Source: Panulirus ornatus (lineage: Eukaryota > Arthropoda > Malacostraca > Decapoda > Palinuridae). Taken from it: a stretch of DNA of 64,000 bases. Positions 1 through 11,744 of this stretch are shown here, piece by piece. Numbering within the stretch: the stretch's first letter is position 1; every line of letters starts with the position of its first letter. Below the pieces are notes generated by a model that did not search any database, had not been told where the DNA came from, and was given only the letters and a program-made list of their open reading frames with translations. The stretch is taken from NCBI RefSeq assembly GCF_036320965.1, contig NC_092239.1, positions 4,909,820 through 4,973,819 on the forward strand. Reading direction: 5' to 3'. The position numbers were made by a program, and so were the translations under genes.

Positions 1-1097
1 TGCATCACCTTTTTGTTCATGTAATGATGGGATTACATTTTCAAAACCAGTTTGTATTTCTATTCATTTGCTTTCTAAATAAGGACAGAAGCTAGCGTAT
101 CTTTTTTTTTTTTTATCAATTATTCATTGAGTATTTTCAGGTACTTGGAGGACTGACCTGTCCAGGGTTAGTTTCAACGAAAGGTCCACGATGTCCAGCG
201 ATTAATTCTGTGTTGATGAATAGAATCTTCAAGATCACATTGATATACTGAGTGTATATGGTCTTTGAATACTCCGTAACATATGAACGTGTTAAGAATT
301 ATTTGGTAGATGGATGGCCAGTGAGAGCACACCTTTCACCATCAGAATTATCTTGAGCACCGGGAGAAGGTGTTCAAGGATATTCGATTAGTGTTTCTAA
401 ATAATCTAACGTTGACGGCTTATATGGTCCTGGCAGTCAAAAAGCCCCACAAAAATCCCACATCACCATTCAACAAGTCTGTAGTTATATTAACGTATAA
501 TCAAGATTTTAACATAGAGTAATAGCTAAAATTTTGAGTGATTTGATGATATTTGTTCTGCCTTATTACTCAAAAGTGTAGAAATAAAAAGACAATATTA
601 CACCCTTATTATAAACAGGTGAGGGTGGACAGTAGAGAGGTCTAACACATAATGGTTGATAAGGCTATGCAGTGGATGAGAAAAAGGTGTGTCTAAACCC
701 ATAAGATTAATGGAATAAGAGTAGGTAAATTAATGACATGGGGTTGGTAAAAATGCCTGGGTGGCGGCAGAGAGGGGATGATTACGATGTGTCTACAATC
801 TGGTCGTGGGTGACGAGGAAACTTGGGACGAACGGACGGCCTCAGTCGATGAAGAACTCTCCTTCGTGATTTGCAGTAAACCTTCGGAAAAGAAGAGAAA
901 CATCGGGCGAATAGAAAATAATAAAGACAAAAGCTATGGAAGGTAATAAGAATGGCTACCGGGCATCGAGTTGAACACGGCTTGGACACCACGTCAAATC
1001 AAATTTACGCGAGATCTCGTGTAGGTAACCATTAATTGAGATGAGCGAGGCTCTGTAGATTTTCGAGATTCTTGTATTTATCCTGAAAGGCAAGATG
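1..1097. other. No gene recognised; unique-looking AT-rich sequence
   Basis: This stretch has no recognisable protein, RNA gene or long repeat. A 99-codon open frame on the minus strand (693-992) has no domain or coding bias that I can see and is probably chance. Confidence 0.5.
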
Positions 1098-1100
1098 GCG

Positions 1101-1497
1101 TAGGTTATGTTATGTTATGTTATGTTAGGTTAGGTTAGGTTAGGTAAGTTAGGTTAGATTAGGTTAAGTTAGGTTAGGTAAGTTAGGTTAGATTAGGTTA
1201 GGTTAGGTTAGGTAAGTTAGGTTAGATTAGGTTAGGTTAGGTTAGGTTAGGTTAGGTTAGGTAAGTTAGGTTAGATTAGGTTAAGTTAGGTAAGTTAGGT
1301 TAGATTAGGTTAAGTTAGGTAAGTTAGGTTAGATTAGGTTAGGTTAGGTTAGGTAAGTTAGGTTAGATTAGGTTAAGTTAGGTAAGTTAGGTTAGATTAG
1401 GTTAGGTTAGGTTAGGTAAGTTAGGTTAGATTAGGTTAAGTTAGGTAAGTTAGGTTAGATTAGGTTAAGTTAGATTAGTTTAAGTTACGTTAGGTAT
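1101..1497 (+). repeat. Interstitial telomere-like array, TTAGG and variants
   Basis: About 80 consecutive pentamers of the arthropod telomere repeat TTAGG are interspersed with TTATG (at the left end), TTAAG and TTAGA variants. The variants recur in a fixed order (GGTAAG, TTAGG, TTAGA, TTAGG, TTAAG), so the array has a higher-order period and grew by block duplication. Unique sequence lies on both sides, so this is interstitial and not a chromosome end. Confidence 0.9.
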
Positions 1498-1709
1498 ATA
1501 TGTGTCAGAGCGGACGTACGGTGAACGGGTTTTTGCTAATGGCGAGATATCTCGTGAAATTGATATGACCGGATGTCCAACCATGGAAAGTCGAGCCCCG
1601 GAAATCAGACGATTAACTTTGGGGATTCATAACAAAATCCAGGATAATAACTAGGCTTCTCGGAAAATTAATATCGATAGGTTACAGGAGGCGAACGACA
1701 TTGACTAAC

Positions 1710-1711
<2 letters not shown>

Positions 1712-1782
<71 letters not shown>
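1712..1782. repeat. (TA)n microsatellite, about 71 bp
   Basis: Uninterrupted TA dinucleotide run, visible directly. Confidence 0.95.
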
Positions 1783-1785
<3 letters not shown>

Positions 1786-1859
1786 ACTAAACTGGTTGGC
1801 TCTACGTAACAACCTGGTCAGAGATACAGGAGTTAGTGGTATAATGATGAGACTACGGG

Positions 1860-2190
1860 ATGATTGTCGTGGCTGATGGCCAGAGAACACGTTAAACTCT
1901 GGATGGTGGCCAGAGATCCGTTTATTAGCGATGTGTGGTTATGTCTACACTTTGGTTTATATGTAAAACTTGTTACACTACAATTGATATTCGGAGACTC
2001 ATTAAACTGTTGCTGATGGATGGGGATAATCCTACGTTAAGCCGTGGTGAGTGGCCAGAAACTCGTGGAAAATGGTGGTTGAATACCATGATTCCTAATT
2101 CAACCGTGGTTGATGGCCAGAAACCTGTTGATCGGTGGTGGACGGTCAAGAATTGTCGTTAAACAGTGATTGATGACCAGAATCCATAGA
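1860..2190 (+). repeat. Degenerate minisatellite with a GTTGATGGCCAGAAACC core
   Basis: Five or six diverged copies of a core close to GGTTGATGGCCAGAAACC occur here at irregular spacing (near 1870, 1900, 2050, 2110 and 2168), with a further trace near 312. The 75-codon open frame across it (1935-2162) is a product of the repeat and is not called as a gene. Confidence 0.55.
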
Positions 2191-3060
2191 TCATGGTATA
2201 TAATGTTTCCGGAAAAAGGAATTATGAAAGCTGTTTTGTATATGAAGATCGTCCTCTGTATTTATCACCAAAGAGTGCTATTCAGCTCTTTCCAAGCCTC
2301 TTTAACGATAATTTGCATCAGACACTTGCATTCCGATCGTCTTTAATGAGCTTGAATACCATCAATGTCACACGTTATAATCTATTTAAACATCACCTTG
2401 TCCATTCTTCCTAGCGATGATTTCCATCTTACGAGGTACACAATCGTACGTTATCATCACACCTGAAGGATGGCGAGAACTTCCTTGAGACACTTATGTT
2501 GGCCCGAGACCAAATCCAACAGCCTGGACCCAGCCTGGGCACGGGGGTGTGAAGACCCCCCCCCTCCCGAAGACCACCAGTTACGCACCAGGTAACACAC
2601 ACACGTGCGAATGAACTCTTAAGAGGAAATGTCAAGGTGAAAAGATTGCACGTGTGGTCTTCATTAGTCGGTTTAGATAAGATCTCCCAGCTTGAGTACA
2701 CAGACCACCACCCTGGGATCAGTAAGAGTTCCTGACAAACGTACGGTGGCGTCGCGACTCACGCACGACTCGCGTGAGTGAGGGTGGGGAAGGGTAGGAG
2801 GTCTCTGGGAGCGGCAGCCACTAGTGAGGACCTCCCAGGGTCTTGAGACAGGAAGGTAGGAAAGAACGTTGCGTGAACTACGATACACACGATGCATTAT
2901 ATTTATTTTTGTTTACGTTTCCCTCTGGGGAGACCTGCGGGGGAGCTGTACTCTGTAGCCTGATATGGCAATGCGAGGGCCCACGTGGGTCTTGTGGCCA
3001 GGGCAATGGCCTCTTCTGTCTCTTGTTCCAGGGTTGGCGGGACCTGGGTCTCTCGAGTCT
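2191..3060. other. No gene recognised
   Basis: Mixed-composition sequence with a C run near 2560 and no domain, splice-flanked frame or RNA signal that I can support. Open frames on both strands are short and overlap each other. Confidence 0.4.
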
Positions 3061-3069
3061 CTTAACCTT

Positions 3070-3405
3070 GAAGGATCAGATCAAAGACCGGGGGCCATCA
3101 CACTCCCAAGAGTCGTACCTTCGTGCTCACGGGTCGTGCTGAGGGGTCGTAACGTCGTGCTCAAGGGTCGTAACGTCGTGCTCAGGGGTAGTAACGTCGT
3201 GCTGAGAGGTCGTACTGTCGTGTTCAGGGGTCGTAACGTCGTGCTCAAGGGTCGTAAAGTCGTGCTCAAGGGTCGTAACGTCGTGCTCAAGGGTCGTACC
3301 GTCGTGCTGAGGGGTCGTAACGTCGTGCTCAAGGGTCGTAACGTCGTGCTCAAGGGTCGTAACGTCGTGCTCAAGGGTCGTAACGTCATGCTCAAGAGAC
3401 TGTAA
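3070..3405 (+). repeat. 21-bp minisatellite, locus 1 of a dispersed family
   Basis: About 13 tandem copies of a 21-bp unit with core GTCGTGCTCAAGGGTCGTAA. Because 21 is a multiple of three, several frames stay open and give false heptad-repeat proteins on both strands. A degenerate direct repeat (AGATCA-A-AGACCG) lies just before the array, as at other loci of the family. Confidence 0.85.
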
Positions 3406-3657
3406 ATAGTATTGATATATTGATGTGGTTTCCTGAGACTCTATGTAAACCGAAGGTTTAAGGAGGACGTAATGTTTGGATGTTAAGTCAGGTGACGACA
3501 CGGTTTTGCCCATGGCCCGAGTGTGTACAGCGGATGTGCACCCGAGGAACGTACATCAATAAACCAGTGTACAAAGGATTCTTTGTAAGAGGGCGGCCGA
3601 TCGCGTGAAGATACAGTGCTCCTGTATCTGATAATGTCAAGGGGCGACACTTATAGG

Positions 3658-3659
<2 letters not shown>

Positions 3660-3705
<46 letters not shown>
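3660..3705. repeat. (TG)n microsatellite
   Basis: Uninterrupted TG run of about 46 bp. Confidence 0.95.
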
Positions 3706-3710
<5 letters not shown>

Positions 3711-3799
3711 GCGCCAGAGAAAAAGAGAGGAGAGTGTGAGTACAGGAGGTCAAGTGTGAGCATGAGAGGTGGAGTATGAGCATGAGGTGAAGAGTGGCT

Positions 3800-3890
3800 A
3801 AAAGGGCGGGCGTGGGTGGGTGGATGGGTGGGTTGGAGGTATGGTGGGTGGGTGGGTGGGTGGGTTGGAGGTATGGTGGGTTCGGGTGTC
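3800..3890 (+). repeat. GGGT-rich tetranucleotide repeat
   Basis: Runs of GGGT/GGTG in two blocks separated by TTGGAGGTATGG. The + strand has many closely spaced G triplets and could form G-quadruplexes. Confidence 0.75.
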
Positions 3891-3924
3891 CGGGCGGGCG
3901 GGGTCTGAGATACGACTATTGATC

Positions 3925-4995
3925 TGGGTGGTGGTGGTGTGTCGGGACTGATGTGGTGGCGATAGCGGTGTGGCGGGGGCTGTGGTGGTGATCGTGTGGC
4001 GGGCGGGACTGTAGTGGTGGTGGTGGTGTGTCGGGACTGATGTGGTGGCGATAGCGGTGTGGCGGGGGCTGTGGTGGTGATCGTGTGGCGGGCGGGACTG
4101 TAGTGGTGGTGGTGGTGTGTCGGGACTGATGTGGTGGCGATAGCGGTGTGGCGGGGGCTGTGGTGGTGATCGTGTGGCGGGCGGGACTGTAGTGGTGGTG
4201 GTGGTGTGTCGGGACTGATGTGGTGGCGATAGCGGTGTGGCGGGGGCTGTGGTGGTGATCGTGTGGCGGGCGGGACTGTAGTGGTGGTGGTGGTGTGTCG
4301 GGACTGATGTGGTGGCGATAGCGGTGTGGCGGGGGCTGTGGTGGTGATCGTGTGGCGGGCGGGACTGTAGTGGTGGTGGTGGTGTGTCGGGACTGATGTG
4401 GTGGCGATAGCGGTGTGGCGGGGGCTGTGGTGGTGATCGTGTGGCGGGCGGGACTGTAGTGGTGGTGGTGGTGATGTGTCGCGACTTGTGGTGGTGCTGG
4501 TGGTGGTGGTGTGTCGGGACTGATGTGGTGGCGATAGCGGTGTGGCGGGGGCTGTGGTGGTGATCGTGTGGCGGGCGGGACTGTAGTGGTGGTGGTGGTG
4601 TGTCGGGACTGATGTGGTGGCGATAGCGGTGTGGCGGGGGCTGTGGTGGTGATCGTGTGGCGGGCGGGACTGTAGTGGTGGTGGTGGTGATGTGTCGCGA
4701 CTGCTGTGGTGGTGGTGGTGTGTCGGGACTGATGTGGTGGCGATAGCGGTGTGGCGGGGGCTGTGGTGGTGATCGTGTGGCGGGCGGGACTGTAGTGGTG
4801 GTGGTAGTGGTGGTGGTGATGTGTCGCGACTGCTGTGGTGGTGGTGGTGATGATGTGTCGCGACTTGTGGTGGTGCTGGTGGTGGTGGTGTGTCGGGACT
4901 GATGTGGTGGCGATAGCGGTGTGGCGGGGGCTGTGGTGGTGATCGTGTGGCGGGCGGGACTGTAGTGGTGGTGGTGGTGGTGTGTCTGGGCTGTG
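3925..4995 (+). repeat. 89-bp G-rich minisatellite, about 10 core copies
   Basis: The phrase GTCGGGACTGATGTGGTGGC recurs at 3941, 4030, 4119 and 4208, exactly 89 bp apart, and the GCGATAGCGGTG core occurs ten times. Later units carry inserts of TGTGTCGCGACT and GGTGCTGGTGG. Since 89 is not a multiple of three, an open frame moves through all phases; this makes the two giant His/Pro/Thr-rich minus-strand frames (3488-5074 and 3798-5216) artefacts. The strand is extremely G-rich. Confidence 0.92.
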
Positions 4996-5029
4996 GTAGT
5001 GGGGTGGAGTACATGAGGGGAAACGAGAT

Positions 5030-5250
5030 AACAGGATCTGATGGTGTAGAACGGGGCCATCTGTTGGCGGACAATAATATAGTGTCCTAGATTCCTATTC
5101 TCTTTAGACGGAGACAGCACAGTGAAGCAGGAGGCTCCTCCTCCTCCTCCACCCATCACTGAAGATGGAGACAGCACAGTGAAGCAGGAGGCTCCTCCTC
5201 CTCCTCCACCCATCACTGAAGATGGAGACAGGACAGTAAAGCACAGGTAT
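5030..5250 (+). repeat. 57-bp tandem duplication in a dispersed repeat
   Basis: A 57-bp unit containing GGAGACAGCACAGTGAAGCA and (CTC)n is present about 2.4 times. One frame reads as a tidy Pro-rich peptide flanked by AG and GT, suggesting an exon. However, a diverged relative including its upstream flank lies at about 45280-45430 (and again near 52790), so it is a repeat family and not an exon. Confidence 0.7.
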
Positions 5251-6744
5251 CCTTGTCACCCACCCCTCCTACCGGAACATCAGCCGGCAGGAAACTGACA
5301 TTGGAGGGATACTGACATGGGAAATTTTATAGGAAAGGGATGTATGAAAAACACATTGATATAATTACAGGCGCCGGATGCGCTAGGGAAGAATTTTTAC
5401 CGCTACTCTGATAAAAAGAAACGAAAAACGTGCATAAAATTCTGGTATTCTTTAACAGTCTCATTGAAAGGTAATTGATATAAAATGGTTTGTCCTGCGT
5501 GGACAGTATCTGGTGGCAGTTTGTTCCAGTAGTATAAAACTGATGAAAAACGTTTTGTCCGCCTTCCTATCACTTATCAATACCCTTGGTCCGCATTTTA
5601 TTTTTTTGGTCACTGTGTCTCTTGCGAGAAAGCTGTCGTGAGTTGTATTCTCAGAAAGATTAATGCTTGTATTTGATCTCCTCGGAGCCCGCAGTGGTGG
5701 TAGGAGGTGGGTTTGTGGTAATGGGGATGGGTTTGTGGTGTTGAGGGGTTGGTCTGTGGTGGTGGGTGTTTGGTAGGGCCGTGTTGGAGGGAGGGTGGGA
5801 GTAAGGGGGTGGGGGGTGGGAGGGAGGTGAGGCGTGACTGGGCCAGTCAGCCTGGTAACAGGTGAGTCACAGCGTGACACAGCGGGGTCCACCTGACCCA
5901 ACTATGCTGTCACTTGAGTCCCTCCTCCACTGCTGGCCTCACCTCCTCCACTGGTCCTCCACTTCTGCCCTCCTTCTCCAGTGTAACGTGTCAGAATCCA
6001 ATGAATAACGAAATTATCATATTTTAATGTACAGTCGAGGAAAAGGAGAAAATGAATGAAAAATAAAGAGGAAAATGAGAATAAGTTTTTCAGGGGGTGG
6101 AACAACCACTGAAAAATCAATGAGAAGATCGAAGCGGAAAGAAGTGGCACAAGCGGGGAAAAATACTCGAGAGATTATCTGTGTAGATAGAGAGAAACAT
6201 ACATTACAACGGCCCAGCCCTTGAGTCGCCTCAGGCAGCGCAGTAAACTTGTGCCGTGACGCAGTGGCTTGCCGAGTATTACATGGTCTAGTTAACAACG
6301 GTGGAAGCAGCGCCGTCGCCACTCGCCTCACGGGAGCAGAAAACCCCGAGATAATATCTGCAGAAGAGGGAAAGAAAACGAAGAACATCAGGCAAGGAAA
6401 AAAATGGGTTAAGTTTGAGGTCAGACTTAAATGTGGTAAGTCGTATTGCCTTTTGGACTCTACCTTTTTATCTCTTCAAACTTATGCTTTACCCGTCTCA
6501 TGTGAGGGAGCAGTTCTCCACACAAGAACGAATCAGTCCTTAGTATGATCGATGTAACTAGTCAGATAAGAAGAATCTTCATTTAAACTGGTCTTCCAGA
6601 CGGAGAGTATGTGAAAGAGGAGGAATAGGGCGAACTAGCGCGTGAGTGAAGTGGTTTACTTCGTCGAAGAAAAGATATCGTTGCTTAAAGGTGGGAAAGG
6701 GTAGGAAACAGGGCAGAACTCTGAGAAAACTTATTTATTTATTT

Positions 6745-6745
<1 letters not shown>
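5251..6745. other. No gene recognised
   Basis: GT/GGGT-rich on the + strand at 5690-5840, otherwise unremarkable. Frames on both strands (for example 5461-5901 minus, 6017-6388 minus, 6249-6548 plus) are low-complexity or unrecognised. Confidence 0.4.

Positions 6746-6746
<1 letters not shown>

Positions 6747-6828
<82 letters not shown>
6747..6828. repeat. (GA)n microsatellite, about 80 bp
   Basis: Uninterrupted GA run. The Arg-Glu repeat frames over it are artefacts. Confidence 0.95.
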
Positions 6829-6830
<2 letters not shown>

Positions 6831-7323
6831 GCGATAGTTATGAAAATGGACCGACCAGAGAGGATGCTGGACATGAGAGTACAAAGTGCGGGAAGGAGGT
6901 CAAAAAAAAAAAAAAAAAAGACCCTGAGCGTCAGCGTCATATTTTTTTTTTTTTTTTCAAGCATGTCAAGTGGTGCGAAAGATGAGAGGCAACAGTAAGT
7001 GGTCACGTACTGCGGGGAGTCACAAGGGCCCCGCCCAGGGTGATGGACCGGCGCGCCGTCTCCCGCTATCGTCGAACACGAGCTGGGAGACAGGGGCGAG
7101 GAAACCAAGTATACATTTATTCACTCGACGAAATTCAGGACTAAGAAAACGGGTGGAGATAAGAAAACTGAAGATATTTTGAGAGGTAGTCAAGTAAAAA
7201 GTGAAGGAGGTTCCTGTAAGATAATCCCTTACGGCCCCTGTGTGGCTTGAGGGAAGGAACCGAACCTTATCATTCATCAGACACCCAACCCTGACAGACT
7301 GCCTTCCACGGTAGACCTGTTTA

Positions 7324-7668
7324 ATGACCCTTTTTTCCTGCAAAGGTGTACTAAACTGGAACTTATGTAAGACTGCCGTCTGCACCCGCAGTGCCTCCAA
7401 GCTTGATATCCCCATGTCGCTGTGCTGTGGTGAGGTAGTTTGCCGCACGTGTAACCTGGCTAGAAAATACGTATTTGGCAACTGTCAATGTACGGGACCT
7501 GAAGTTCCTGTACGATGTTTATTGAACTGGTGTCACGGGTCACGGACGACGGGTGCTGGTTACATGAGGGGCTCCGGAGTTTTATATCTACATCCTCATT
7601 CCATCTTTTGTCATTACTCTGTTTTTTGTCCTATAACTCCTACCGATAATGAATCTGTCAACAGCTGA
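7324..7668 (+). other. Orphan ORF fragment with RING-like cysteine spacing
   Basis: A 114-codon open frame not built from repeats. Around codons 30-57 it reads IPMSLCCGEVVCRTC, followed by FGNCQC. That resembles the second half of a RING finger (Pro-x-x-Leu-x-Cys-Gly-His-x-x-Cys-x-x-Cys ... Cys-x-Cys), but the His ligand is Glu, and the first Cys pair is only loosely represented upstream. The sequence CACCCGCAG before the best part could be a splice acceptor. It may be a decayed or alternative exon, or chance. No family assignment is made. Confidence 0.25.
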
Positions 7669-8459
7669 TATATCGATATGAACCCTAGACACTACGGCTA
7701 CCATCTTACATACAGGGGAAGCTGATCCTCCAAGCTGATCCTCCAAGCTGCACTTGAAAAAAAATCTGTTATTAGTGAAATCATCATATATTCGTCAATT
7801 TAAATCAACACCAAAAGGAAATAAGCGGAAAACTATGAATTTCATTGGGCCGAATATGTAATGAGAGTGTATGATTGTTGAACCATCTTGAACATCTGAA
7901 GGTGTTTCAGATTCATAACCTGACACTGACGGGTTTACAGACCTTGGCAGCTGGTAGACCTAAAACTCATATAACCAAACAATGTATTGTCATGTGTATA
8001 TCTCATGTCTGGCACACTGACCGCCACAGACCATACATCCATACGTATATACATACTGACACATATTGCCCCTGTGAAAGAACTGGTGATCAGTTTTGTA
8101 ACTTTTGTGATAACCCCGTCAAAAATTCAAGATTTTTTAAGTGATATGAATTTGAATTTTCTTTCCGTTTATTTCCTAAATGAATTTTTTTTTTTTTGCC
8201 CACTCACTGGGGAAAGTTTCTCTCTCGAACTGCTTCTCTAAAATACAATATCAATTTACCTGACAATTCACAGACAATAAAAAAAAAAGTTACTCATCTG
8301 TGAAATTTCTTCCATTGTTTTTTAAAACCACAATAGGCTTTATGTTGGTGATATCAAAGAACGGTCGTGAACCACATGATGAAGAAAGTATTTAAGAGTA
8401 ATGAAAAGTTATGACGAATATGCTTTAACAAAAAAAAAAGTTATCACAATAATAATTAA
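7669..8459. other. No gene recognised
   Basis: AT-rich sequence with short A and T runs and no supported frame. GCTGATCCTCCAA is repeated twice near 7720-7745. Confidence 0.4.
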
Positions 8460-8736
8460 CCTCTTGAGCATGACGGTACGACCCTTGAAGCACGACGGTA
8501 CGACCCTTGAAGCACGACAATACGACCCTTGAAGCACGACAATACGACCCTTGAGTACGACGATACGACCCTTGAGCATTACGGTACGACCATTGAGCAT
8601 TACGGTACGACCATTGAGCATTACGGTACGACCCTTGAGCATTACGGTACGACCCTTGATCACGACGGTACAGCCTTTGAATAATCATGACGATACGACC
8701 CTTGAGACATTACGGTACGACCATTGAGCACGACGT
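8460..8736 (-). repeat. 21-bp minisatellite, locus 2, inverted orientation
   Basis: About 12 copies of ACGACCCTTGAGCACGACGG and variants (GCATTACGG, GCACGACAA), the reverse complement of the array at 3070-3405. The minus-strand open frames here are repeat products. Confidence 0.85.
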
Positions 8737-8861
8737 TTAAGGAGTTAATAATAATAGTCATAGATTCAGCTGAGAGTGAGAGTGTATAGATGGAGTGGTT
8801 GTTGAATTTCATTTGTTTTTCCACTGTCGAAAAAAAAGACAATAGTCTATTGAAAAATTAC

Positions 8862-8863
<2 letters not shown>

Positions 8864-8923
<60 letters not shown>
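8864..8923. repeat. (AC)n microsatellite, one interruption
   Basis: AC run of about 60 bp with a single CC interruption near 8891. Confidence 0.95.
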
Positions 8924-8927
<4 letters not shown>

Positions 8928-9142
8928 CCTGTTTGCCCCCCAAGTGCAGACGGTGGCCACTACCAGGGGTTATCTAACATGCTTGTGTGACCTGGCCTGG
9001 AGGGTCACTGAAAACCCGACGTGATGTGGCCTGAAAGTCGATCCGCCTTCTTTGGTGACGTCTCCTTCAGTTGTGGCTTTCAAGTAACTTGGCTCCCAGT
9101 GTGCTGTACGTGTTTGCACGTAAAGGCGCGCGCGCGAGTGTA

Positions 9143-9146
<4 letters not shown>

Positions 9147-9187
<41 letters not shown>
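9147..9187. repeat. (TG)n microsatellite
   Basis: TG run preceded by a short CGCGCGCG tract. Confidence 0.95.
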
Positions 9188-9189
<2 letters not shown>

Positions 9190-11245
9190 GTGGTTTATAA
9201 CATGTCAGCTCCATGCTTTTATCATACAGTCGCTGATACATCTCAGTACAACTTTGTGGCTAAAAGAAGTATTTTCTCCCCCTCGTTTTTGACCTTTTGA
9301 CCAACTCCCTGCAGTGGCTCCTAGTGGCAACAGACCTTTTCATTTCAAAGACTTGGACAAACGGAACATAACTTTGGTCTTTGTAACTGTAGTCCTTGTA
9401 ACTTTGGTCCCTGAGGACCCTGTAATTATGGCCTCTGTGATGCTTGTGAATTTTGAGGGTAGGGCGTCCGGGGGCTTCTGTCTTCTCATCATGTTCCTCA
9501 TCCTCCTAATATCATTCTTCTCGTATTTACTCTCCATCTTCAGAAGTTATATTTCCTCATGTGTGTTCCTCACTTGAGAAGACTGGGCTGGTGCCGTGAT
9601 CTCTACTTTGGGCTGAGATTACGTCATTAATATTTACTACCTCTTTTGAGTATCTACTGGACAGTTGACTGTAAGGGTCATCTTGGCAGGAATTAAAATA
9701 TTCATCGCTTCTCTTGGAAACCATATCTTGATGTGCTATTGGTTTGAGGTAGCTCAAGGCATACCGTCCGTTCGATCAGTGGGTTAGTTCGTATACCTCG
9801 TTTCTCCCTGCTTGATGTTCAAATTCTACTCTAATATTCTCTCTCTTTTGTCTTTACTCCCTCTACATTTAAGTTGGATCGTATTACCTTTTTTTTTTTT
9901 TTTTATTAAAGTATTCATGTCGCAAGTTGCTCCGCCCTGGACACCTCCCTGCCCGGCCTCTCTCGCAACTATAAAGTCATTTGCAAATATATGATTCAGG
10001 TTTTTGCCAAGTTAGTACTCCGGTGTTTTTTTTTTTTTAAGGGGAACATGGCTTGATTGGTATATTGGTACAAATTATAGGTTAACAAGTGAACTTGAGG
10101 AAGATAATACAAGGTTATCTCTTTAATTTGTTTAATATAACCTTAATACTCTATCGTGTGAATAGATAGATATTCATATTAACATGAGCCATGTCTGGAG
10201 CGAACTGACTTTGAGACGAGAGTTGTAAAAGTCAGGACTGAAACATTCATCATAAATACGTATTTTGTTGTTGTTGATGTTGTTGTTGTTGTACAATTGA
10301 TGAATAAACTGGAAATCGTAATAAGTAAACTTAACGTGGTTTTATACAGAAACTGTTGGTGTTTTTCTATCGCTCACTTATGACAATAAACATGTTAGGC
10401 TGCGGGGTTAGCCTAGCTTCACGGTAGCTTTGTTCGCACGCCGCTATGTCCCTTTACTGTAACGCTCAGCCGTATGTGTCAGCGTCATTTCCACTTACAC
10501 CGCTGGTGGCTGTTCTCCTCAGGTTACTCCGTCAGTTTTCCCCTGTTACGACAGAAGGTCGGAGTCACGCGACCTTCCACGGCAGAGTGACCTTTCATTC
10601 AGGACTTGACGAAAGGAATTCTGGCACTCCAACGCACGCAACGCTGAATGTTATTTACAAGTGTGCCATATTTTTTTTTTTATAATGAACTTTAGCGAAA
10701 GAATTGTGAAGTGTGTGTGTGTGTGTGTAAGGCATGACCTGTATACATCTGGAGGTTTATGTCACATAGACAGCCAATATCTCTTTCACATTGTCGTAAC
10801 ACTGATGCCAGACTGACTCGTGATCATGTGTATATTTATTAGTCATTTTGGATTATTAACGTCATATGTGGCACCTGGGGGACGTGTAGCTGTTGTTTGC
10901 AAGCAGACTGAATATCCCCTGTGGTTGTTTTAGTCTCTGTGCTTTTATGTGTTTTGATGTATGGTGCGGATTCTAGCTCAAAGACTTTTTTTTTTTTCAG
11001 ACTATACCTATTAAATCCAACACACACACACACACACACACACCACCCCCTGATCTGTCTAAGGTAATCTCACGTGTCAGTGTTGTGTATTGCCCGGATA
11101 CTATACAAGGACTTGATATATAACGATGTTTTACGGTTGTAAACCATCGTCTGGTGGCCGCGCATGGGGGCGTGTTGAGGGAGGGTATTGCACGAGCTTA
11201 GAGGAGGTGACCCTTCCCCCCTCGACCAGCCCCGCCACCCCGTCT
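9188..11245. other. No gene recognised
   Basis: Contains short T runs (9890, 10025, 10670), a GTT trinucleotide patch at 10265-10292, and short TG (10711) and AC (11022-11043) microsatellites. ACTTTGGTC/CTTGTAACT echoes near 9370-9410 are a small degenerate repeat. No frame has recognisable domains. Confidence 0.4.

Positions 11246-11310
<65 letters not shown>
11246..11310. repeat. (GA)n microsatellite
   Basis: Uninterrupted GA run of about 65 bp. The Arg-Glu frames over it are artefacts. Confidence 0.95.
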
Positions 11311-11313
<3 letters not shown>

Positions 11314-11538
11314 GGTAAGTTACAACAGCGGGTGGGTGGGTCGGTCGGTCGGCCGACAGGCCAGCGAGCGAGCGAGTGAGCGAGCAGGCGGACAAGGTCA
11401 TGTGGCAAAGGGCGCAGGAGCTGGAGCAGGGCGAGGTCAAGGGAAACTGGGGCATTGTGGTTCCTCGCTGCTCACACCTGCTGTGTACCTCAGACCACCC
11501 GCCGCACCTCTGGTAGGGAGGATTGGCCTCGGGCCTGT

Positions 11539-11551
11539 TGACCTTTGACCT
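11539..11551 (-). promoter_or_regulatory. Perfect DR1 nuclear-receptor-type site
   Basis: TGACCTTTGACCT is the exact reverse complement of AGGTCA-A-AGGTCA, the direct-repeat-1 element bound by RXR/USP- and HNF4-type receptors. It abuts the 5' end of a SINE. The match is exact; whether it is bound is unknown. Confidence 0.4.
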
Positions 11552-11678
11552 GCATGACGAATGGAGTAGTTATCAGACCTCAAATTCACGTGCCCGGGTT
11601 CGATCCCCGGCGCAGGTAGGAGACAACTCAGTCCACCCAGCTGTTCATCCTTCCTCTGGTTGGTAGATGAATGAGTAC

Positions 11679-11743
<65 letters not shown>
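11552..11743 (+). mobile_element. tRNA-derived SINE with (TA)n tail, copy 1
   Basis: A polymerase III A-box-like stretch (TGGAGTAGTTATCAG, 11562-11576) is followed at tRNA spacing by a near-perfect B box GGTTCGATCCC (11597-11607). Next comes the body motif CCCAGCTGTTCATCC (about 11636-11650) and a (TA)n tail from 11681. The body motif is shared with the minus-strand SINE at 24435-24630, so both belong to one family. The tRNA-like head is not a functional tRNA because no acceptor-stem pairing is evident. Confidence 0.75.

Positions 11744-11744
<1 letters not shown>

Noticed and set aside
3070..3405. CRISPR-like array of short regular repeats
   Set aside because: The units are contiguous with no spacers, and the genome is eukaryotic.
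3488..5216. Two very long minus-strand frames (528 and 472 codons) rich in His, Pro and Thr
   Set aside because: They are read through the 89-bp G-rich minisatellite, whose C-rich complement lacks stop codons in every phase. There is no domain or splice context.
5108..5246. Proline-rich exon with AG and GT borders
   Set aside because: A diverged copy with shared flank exists at about 45280-45430, so it is a dispersed repeat; reported as a finding and not as a gene.
11552..11620. tRNA gene
   Set aside because: A-like and B boxes are present, but no acceptor-stem or anticodon-arm pairing is convincing, and the SINE body follows.
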